Assembly: GCA_944989445.1 (NCBI GenBank)
Contig: CALYLW010000502.1
Span: 186,001 to 250,000 of the forward strand
Direction: 5' to 3'
From: Ampullaceana balthica
Lineage: Eukaryota; Mollusca; Gastropoda; Lymnaeidae
Length of the DNA: 64,000 nt
In this document: piece by piece, positions 57,198-64,000 of the stretch
Layout of the letters: every line of letters begins with the position of its first letter
Numbering within the stretch: position 1 is the stretch's first letter
Notes under the pieces: model-generated
What the model saw: only the letters and a program-made list of their open reading frames with translations
The model's database searches: none
Told to the model about the DNA's origin: nothing
Made by a program: the position numbers and the translations under genes

Positions 57198-59834
57198 CTA
57201 TAAAAACAAAAATCCATAGTGTAAGTTAAAAGCTATAATGTAAGTTAACTATATTATTATCTTTCACCGAGGTAACAAATTAATTAGATAGGAATAACAG
57301 GGGCAATAAAAGAAAACAAATTACTTTAGAATAACAGGGGCAATAAAAGACAACAAATTACTTAGGAATAAAAAGGGCAATAAAAGACAACAAATTACTT
57401 AAGAATAACAGAGACAATAAAAGATAACAAATTACTTATGGATAAAAGGGCAATAAAAGACAATGAATTACGTAAGTATAACAGGAACAATAAATGACAA
57501 AAAAGTATAATTGTATAGCAGGGGCAATAAAAGATAACAATTTACTCATAAATAGAAGGGGCAATAAAAGACAACAAATTACTTAGATAGCAAAGCACTT
57601 GGGATACAAGGCAACTTCATTCTTAGATAGCAAAAAAGGACACCATGAAGATGTTAATTTTATTTTCTAAAATAAATCTTTGTTTGCCCGGCACCATTAA
57701 TGCGTATGATACTCATTAGTTTACAACTTTATTGAATTTAATTCAACCGGACATTACATTTTATCGTTCTCATTTACTGAACACAAACTGACTAAACACA
57801 AACCATAGATAAGCGTAGGACGCAATAATCTTCTGTATAGAAGGAGCGTCTGAAACAGATAAGATAAGATAAGACTGTACAATCAGATTAACATTATAAA
57901 TGGCTGCTGCAACTGGAAACTTTATGCTCCTGTTAATGACATATCTCCCGATTTGCTTACGATATTTTTTGATAATTTTACTGACCTTTTCTTCTCTTTC
58001 AAACCTGTTAATTATCCACAATGACGCCAAAATGGCACATAAACCTTCAAGCATAACTTCCACCAACAACATTGCCAGGTACGGCATACTGGACAGGCCA
58101 CGCGGCATGACGTCACTAAATTAAATTAAAAAAAACAACCACAAATTAAGATCAAATTTGAAAATAAAAAATAAAAAAGAATTAGACATTTCATTGTGTG
58201 AATTATTTTGCTAACCCTATTCACGGATCTTCAAATCGACTTCTTTATATATATATTTTTTAAATGTTTCGTTATCCGCCAAATAAAATTCGGGTGTATC
58301 GATGACAATGTTTCCTGTCAATATGTAAATGTTTAATTAAATGTTAAATTTAATCTTTAATTTAATGTTTAATTTAATGTTTAAATAATGTTACCCGATA
58401 CCTTCTGCACCCCTTTGTTACACATCTCCACTGGCTTTTCTTTCTGTAATTGTTTATTTTTTATGTGAAGCGTTTTATAAAATACTAAAATCCTAGGTTA
58501 ATTAAATGGCAACATGTACAAATATTTAGATCCTAACTCAAAGTTCCGAAAGACGCACTTCTTGAAAACGCCATCATTGTTGAATAACACCCGTCAAATC
58601 CTAAACAAAATATATCTATATTTCTCCATCTATTTTCACTATCTGTAAAGTTTAATACACCCACCTGATAAAGTTGAGGAACACTGCCGTCGATGTAAAA
58701 ATAGCAATGAGGTACGAGATCTTCTCGCCCGTGTACGCAGGGATGAGGAACACGAGGGGTATGAGAACAGAAGTGAGAACCATTGGGAAGATGATTGTTA
58801 TGACGTAGTACGTCGAGTGCCGGCGAACCGCGAATGAGTACCGTGGGAAAGTCATCAACCTCTCACTCCTCACCATCGAGTAGCTGCGAGCCCGGAGACT
58901 CCACTCTCCGCTTATTCTGTAGACATCGTCCAGCGAGAAGTTGAAATCCGTCGCAGCCACCATGTGATAGTCAGACAGCTCATACAGCCCGAAGCTGCAG
59001 TTTTGACTGTCGAAAGGGTAATGCTCAAAGGCGATATCGCAACGGAAAGATATTTGCTGGAAGTTCTCGAAATACGTCAATCCGTCGTTTCTCAGGTTTA
59101 TTGTCTCGGCATTGTCCAATTTTATCGAGTCTCTGTCTCCTACCAAAACGAAAATTCTTGGAAGCCACGCTCCTTTGGAATCAATTTGAAGTGACGTAAT
59201 GTTGTCAAATTCTTCTTTATTCCAACACAATGTGCTTTGAAGCCATGAAACGTGAAAGAACACTACCAGGCTCATTAGCTAGAAAATTTAAGAGGAAAAC
59301 GTTGTTGCTAATTTTAGAGTCTGATAAGTACTAAAATTTATAAAATAAATAACATTTTTAAAAATTATTTTTCGATCATTAAAAAGATAAACCTACTTTA
59401 TTTGACGCTAAGTCTAACATACGAAATAATATTATAATTAAATTAATTTAAATGCCCATGAATTGATTTATTTAAAGGCTGTCAAATATTTCATGTGTTT
59501 ATGTTATTGTATTAATAAGGAGAAAAAAATCAAGACCGATTTAACACGTGAAATCAATTTAATATATTGGAAATAGTCTCTAGACCTCTCCGATCTGATC
59601 GATATCCAAAACATCGATCACAAATAGTCTGATAGAGATTGTGAACGGTTCCGCAGACGTTGCGTTGATTCCAGGCGGGATTTTGTGAACAACGACACTT
59701 CTGTTGACAACATCCTTGAGCAACATTTCGTAGGCTTCGTGAGACGCCGCTGTTGTGGCTCTGGATGCGCAGCCAAGTAGAACCAACGCAACAGTAAGAC
59801 ACACCCCAATAGACTTCACTAAATATGGGTTCAT
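56961..59834 (-). CDS. Divergent nicotinic-receptor-like Cys-loop channel subunit (four exons)
   Basis: The CDS is join 59834-59586, 59278-58665, 58115-57986, 57197-56961, giving 409 residues plus stop. All introns are GT-AG and all phases match. Residues 1-25 form a signal peptide. The ligand-binding domain has the Cys loop C163...C177 with 13 residues between (YPFDSQNC). M1 is about 240-262, and GEK at 267-269 fits a cation-selective filter. M2 is 270-288, M3 about 300-322, and M4 about 383-402. The M3-M4 loop is short (about 60 residues) with a CCC cluster. No vicinal cysteines occur in loop C, so it is a non-alpha type. The loop D Trp is Phe, WLPD is WLPR and the loop B Trp is absent, so classic acetylcholine binding is unlikely. 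The 9' Leu of M2 is Thr. It should sit in the plasma membrane as part of a pentamer. Ligand and partners are unknown. Confidence 0.9.
57288..57585. repeat. 36-bp minisatellite in the last receptor intron, about 8 copies
   Basis: The unit is GAATAACAGGGGCAATAAAA plus GACAACAAATTACTTA, with substitutions and small deletions. Confidence 0.9.
57781..57876 (+). repeat. Dispersed SINE-like repeat, short copy in a receptor intron
   Basis: 'gactaaacacaaaccatagataagcgtaggacgcaataatcttctgtatagaaggagcgtctg' is followed by three GATAA units. It is nearly identical to 19940-20040, so this copy is young. Confidence 0.82.
57986..58115 (-). CDS. Cys-loop subunit, exon 3 (end of M2, M3)
   Basis: Acceptor AATTTAG|TGACG; the donor is chosen as GAAAAG|GTCAGT because it joins in phase to exon 4. 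The frame runs on past this donor into a dispersed repeat at about 57781-57875, so the longer open frame is not the exon. The alternative donor C|GTAAGC about 24 bases on would not keep frame with exon 4. Confidence 0.82.
58665..59278 (-). CDS. Cys-loop subunit, exon 2 (ligand-binding domain, M1, most of M2)
   Basis: Acceptor TTTTCTAG|CTAATG and donor ATCAG|GTGGGT. It carries the Cys loop, the pre-M1 segment (RRHSTYYVITIIFP) and GEKISYLIAIFTSTAVFLNF. Confidence 0.93.
59586..59834 (-). CDS. Cys-loop subunit, exon 1 (signal peptide and first strands)
   Basis: ATG at 59834 begins MNPYLVKSIGVCLTVALVLL, a clear signal peptide. The exon ends ...LDIDQIGE at GAG|GTCTAG. The DIDQIGE/LMSL junction matches the nAChR block DVDEKNQ/VLTT residue for residue in length, supporting this splice. 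Confidence 0.87.
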
Positions 59835-62294
59835 TTTTAAAAAAATATTATCATTTCTTCATGCTAGTCCAGCTCGCAGTTAATCTTTACCTTAATGATT
59901 TCGGTCACATAATAGGACGAATCTTCTAGTATTTGAAATATAAAATATCATGAAAAAAAAAGTATTATAATGTCAATTGGTGTTGTATCTTGTGGATGGA
60001 AGTCAATCAGAGAATGGAGCGGGGATGTTTATAAATTCAGACAAAGTTGATGTAAAAAGCTTTCAGATACCCCGAATATTTTCCAGACGGCCGTTCACGG
60101 GCGTTAACTTTGTTTGTCTCTGTCAACAGACAAATGGGTAGAATATCACAAACGCCGTCACGTGATTTGCTTGTTAAACGGGTTTAGTTTCATCAAGCTC
60201 TCTGGTACCGGGAATGTGTACAAAGCCATCTCATGATAAAAGATTGATAACTGTTAATTTGATTCCAAGAGAAATGAATGACACAAATTGTTGCGTAACT
60301 TTTTAGAATTGAATAGTTATAACAAAAAAGTATCATTATAGTGTACGCATCAAGGAAACACGCCAATGCAATCAAGTTATCCCTTTTATTGGCATATATA
60401 TCTGTCTCAGAAATTTTAGCCCATGTTTGGCTGAGATGTGATTTTTTTTAAAAATCTAGAGTGACAACAACAAAGTAAATCATGCACAGAGACGTCACTA
60501 GAGTTGGTGTCACCCGGTGCCCCTAGTGACGCCTCTTACCTTAAAAATTGTGTATTGAGATTTCAAACCATCCCCAAATTCTACCAAAATTTAAAAATAA
60601 ATGTATGTATACAAAGATCCGTGGGGATCTTCGGCTGCTCCCTCTGGCAAATAGACAAGAGAGTTATTAAATTATTCTCTGTTGTTGTTGCTGATAGCAA
60701 ATTTACGCACATTTTTAGCTTTGATAATTATAAAATCCCACATTACAACTTTTCTGTTCTATAAAGTGGTATTAGAAAATTCAAAAAAAATAAATACATA
60801 AAAGCTAGATTGTGTATGTTAGACATTTACTTATAAATAAAAAAACAACATCAAGCTGAAAAAAAAATTCAGCAGTTAAATTTTGACAGTGTACAAATTC
60901 AGATTTTTACAACAGAAAAAAACTTGCTTTGAGTGGGTCTTCGCTGAACGGTAATATAGACACAAACAAACAATATTTGGGGACGTGGTGGTCGAGTGGT
61001 CCCTGTGAAGGCAAGGATTTGTTCTTTACTGAAATTCCAAGTTGTTCTGATTTTAAAAGCGCTGTGATATTGTCCATGTTTCAATCTATCATAGCACAAA
61101 TTGTGAAAGGTGTAACGTTGAGCTTTGTATTTGTTTAATAATAAAGCTCAAATCTATTGTTTTCATTACACGATTCGTTTGTGTGGTTTTTTTTTAAATT
61201 TCATTGGCTTTCATCGTGCGCTCTTTAATGACATACATGTTCCAAAATTTATTATTTAAAGAAGGACAATGTTCCCAACATTCGCTCCCCTAGAATAATG
61301 TTCTATGTGATGTTTGATGTACCTATATTGAGTTAGGACCTTGTTATTTTGTACTACCTACAAAATTGTCTCACGATACACCTTTCACAATTTGTGCTAT
61401 GATAGATTGAAACATGGACAATATCCCAGCGGCAATAACTCATTTTTGTCAAAAACTCAACTTAGAACATTGTTATTCTAGGGGGCGAGTGTCAAACAAG
61501 CCTTAAATTGAAAAAAGTTAATTAATTAATTGAATGCCATTTCTTAAGTTTAAGTCTTGTCTGTCATACTTTGAAAGAACATTAAATTTTCTAAAATTCG
61601 TCTAACTTTTGAACGTGTCCAAAAGTGTCATTTGGCTTACTTGTGTAACTTTCTTTCAAAATTAGCCAATCATTATTAAAGAATTATTTAACCAGGAAAG
61701 GTATACTATAATGTGGCATTTTGACTCAAAAATAGTTCGAGAAAATTCTCACTATCTTTCCCTGTTTTAACAAAATTACATAAAGGATTCAACTAGCTTA
61801 CCTTTGCTGCTCCAAGAATGTGGAATAATGAGTTGTAGACAAAATACTTGAATATAATAGATTATATATTCAGTAATATGCTTTATAATGTTCAGACCAG
61901 ACGGTTTTCAACGTTAAAAATTCGTCGCTGCAGGTGCGGTTCTGATCGCGTCGTTCAAAATCAACTTTACTTCGGCTATCGAACGTACGCATCACGCGAT
62001 CTATCAGTGAAAATTGTTTCATACGAAATCGAAAAGACTGAAATGTTTTTATGTGAAATTAATTTAGTTTTAAAGGTTACTTTAAAAAGTACCTAGTACC
62101 TATACTCCAGAAAAATACGAAAGTCATGTTTCTTAGAGTACATTACATTAACATAGATATGCATTATGCATGTTTAATAATTATAAATTTAAATAAATAA
62201 TAACTCAAACACCTTAAATACCTTATTTTCCTGTAAATAAAAAATTAAAAAACAAAGAAAACCTATCTATTTATTTTTTGAAGTAAAATCTTAC
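59835..62294. other. Upstream of the receptor gene, no gene recognised
   Basis: AT-rich. A 50-bp fragment with 'gacgtcacta...tagtgacgcctct' inverted ends lies at 60487-60536. No promoter motif can be assigned. Confidence 0.4.
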
Positions 62295-62396
62295 CCCCCC
62301 CCCTCAACTGTCGTGGAGGAAGTAGTGAGTTGGGATTGGTCTCACGGGCTGACTCCGTGTGTCTGTATGTCAAAGCCCAGTATGTTGGATTTTCTT
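62295..62396 (-). other. Splice-bounded open segment, possible exon
   Basis: Acceptor TTTTGTTTTAG|AAGAAA and donor GGGG|GTAAGA enclose 102 bases. One frame is open and reads ENPTYWALTYRHTESARETN then PNSLLPPRQLRGG. I do not recognise it. It may be an upstream exon, part of a repeat, or chance. Confidence 0.22.
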
Positions 62397-64000
62397 CTAA
62401 AACAAAAGACACCGCTTCTTTTATGTCCAGCCTTTTTTTTTAATTGTGCGGATTTTTCTTTCCTTTTTTTTCCTGATTAGTTGTATGGTAGTTTGTGGAG
62501 AAGTTTTATTATTGCCTGTTAACTGATATTTTATTTTATTAATACGTTTTCGGTTTAAACGTACTTCATTGTATTTCTCAATTTCTTTCTAGATTTAAAA
62601 ATGTGTCTTCTTTTTTTTTACTGACATAAAATCGTACACAGCAAATTTTAGGCTTGGGTGTCACCCGGGGCGGCCCGCCCCCACCCCCTAGTGACACCAC
62701 TGCTGTCCAATACTCACTTACATACTCTACTGTTCTACAACTGAATGTTACTCGTCAGTCGTCAATGTAAATTAAATTATAAAGATTCCGTTTGTAATAG
62801 TATTAGTCATCCTACAGTGCGCAATGTATTTATAGAAATCTATAGTATAAGTAACATTTAAGCATAAATTAGATCACTTTTTCAAATGTTAAATATATAT
62901 GAGTGATAACATAATCATAACAAAGCGTGTCATAGTAGTATAGTAGTCAAGGCTATTTATTTATTAAGGTTTTATTAACATTGTTATTCAGTCATTGATA
63001 AAAATACAGATTACTGTTTGCATCTAATCATTCAAGGATTTATTGCTGATTAAGAAATGTGATGTTTGACTTGTGATTCAAGACAATATCATTAACAGGC
63101 TTCACATTACACAATATGTAGAAGAGATAGATGGTTAAAGTAAAATGAGAGCATTTTCTAAGGTAGTCTATTCTTTACCGTTGTGTGACCCTATAAGTAA
63201 GAATCGAGTGAAAGTGGCATACCACTGCATATAAACAAGTTTTCCTGGGAGTGAGAGTAGCAAAGAACGCTGTGCTTATCGAAATAAATAAATAATAAAG
63301 ATATAACATCATAGGTTTCATTGCAAAACAAACAATGAAACAACAATGTTTTCTATAATCAATCAATATATACTTGAATATATTTTTGTAAGAAAATTAG
63401 AAGTATTATTATTTTTTTTATACAAATCATATTTTTAAAAGTTCTCCATTCTTAGAATAAATAAACATTAATTAAAATAAAATTTAAATGGTTATTTCCC
63501 TTCGACATCTACTGGTGGGTGTGAAAAGTAGGATCTTTACCTTTACACTACGATACTCAATATTTAAATATTTCATAAAATTAAAATTGTTAAATAATTT
63601 TATTACATCGTTATAATTTGTCAACGAACATCTTACTATTTCTTACTAGACTTTTACATTTTCCAATTTAAGTAAATTATGCTTCTATAATAAATAAAAT
63701 TAATTTTTTAAAATATGTTTTAAAGTTAGTTAAATCTTTTTATTTTGTATAGATCTACAGTCACATTTTTACACAAAATCGTAATTTTCATTTTGTTTAA
63801 TGCGGTATTCATATTTAATTATATATTCAATTTTTAGGTAAACATTTTTTTTCCTCAAGTCAATTAGTTTTTAAGAATAATAATTTAAAATTTAAAAAAA
63901 CAACTCTTAATTCTATATATAGGAAATAGTTTTTTAAAATCCACAATTGAATTAACACTCATATAAATGGAATATTCTGTGCTGTTTCAGCGGCGATAGT
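62397..64000. other. AT-rich terminal region, nothing supported
   Basis: A right-end fragment of a hAT-like terminus ('ccccctagtgacaccactgctg') is near 62690-62705. Otherwise nothing was recognised. Confidence 0.35.

Noticed and set aside
57770..57985. Extension of receptor exon 3 into ...SVSDAPSIQKIIAS
   Set aside because: That sequence is the dispersed repeat found at least five other times in the window. The in-phase donor at 57985 excludes it.
60980..61020. tRNA A-box-like 'tggtcgagtggt'
   Set aside because: No B-box follows at the right distance and no tRNA fold is evident.
61848..62096. Plus-strand 82-residue open frame
   Set aside because: No recognisable domain, no splice support, and typical of chance frames in AT-rich DNA.
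63965..64000. Acceptor-like 'gtgctgtttcag' at the window edge
   Set aside because: Too little sequence remains to tell whether an exon begins here.

Overview
This is a 64 kb piece of AT-rich animal nuclear DNA. It has two intron-containing protein genes, both on the minus strand, with GT-AG introns. The rest is mostly transposon debris and minisatellites. The divergent Cys-loop receptor, the abundant hAT-type miniature elements and the dispersed repeat with a (GATAA)n tail suggest a mollusc, probably a gastropod. That assignment is inference and no database was consulted.

Gene 1 (28819 down to 12670) can be read through ten coding exons with phase-compatible junctions. It encodes a JMJD8-like protein of about 536 residues: a short basic tail, one membrane anchor, a JmjC domain with an H-x-D...H metal triad, then three exact 34-residue TPR units and a degenerate fourth. 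Its introns hold a 13-bp minisatellite, a 48-bp minisatellite, a 36-bp minisatellite and a hAT miniature element with a perfect target duplication.

Gene 2 (59834 down to 56961) has four coding exons. It encodes a complete, compact (409-residue) nicotinic-receptor-like Cys-loop subunit. Most of the agonist-binding aromatic residues are missing, and threonine sits at the 9' gate position of M2.

Layout. 0-10 kb: two MITE-embedded minisatellites, a 35-copy 50-bp array, a 16-bp array, hAT remnants and a LINE 3' fragment. 10-29 kb: gene 1 and repeats. 29-56 kb: no convincing gene. This stretch holds hAT miniature elements, hAT transposase remnants, a tandemly duplicated element, large minisatellites (22, 39 and ~16 bp G-rich units) and a 350-bp palindrome. 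56-60 kb: gene 2. 60-64 kb: AT-rich DNA with one splice-bounded open segment.

The two genes show no sign of working together. The most unusual theme is tandem arrays nested inside hAT-type miniature elements that still carry perfect 8-bp target duplications. This suggests minisatellites were born from transposon interiors.
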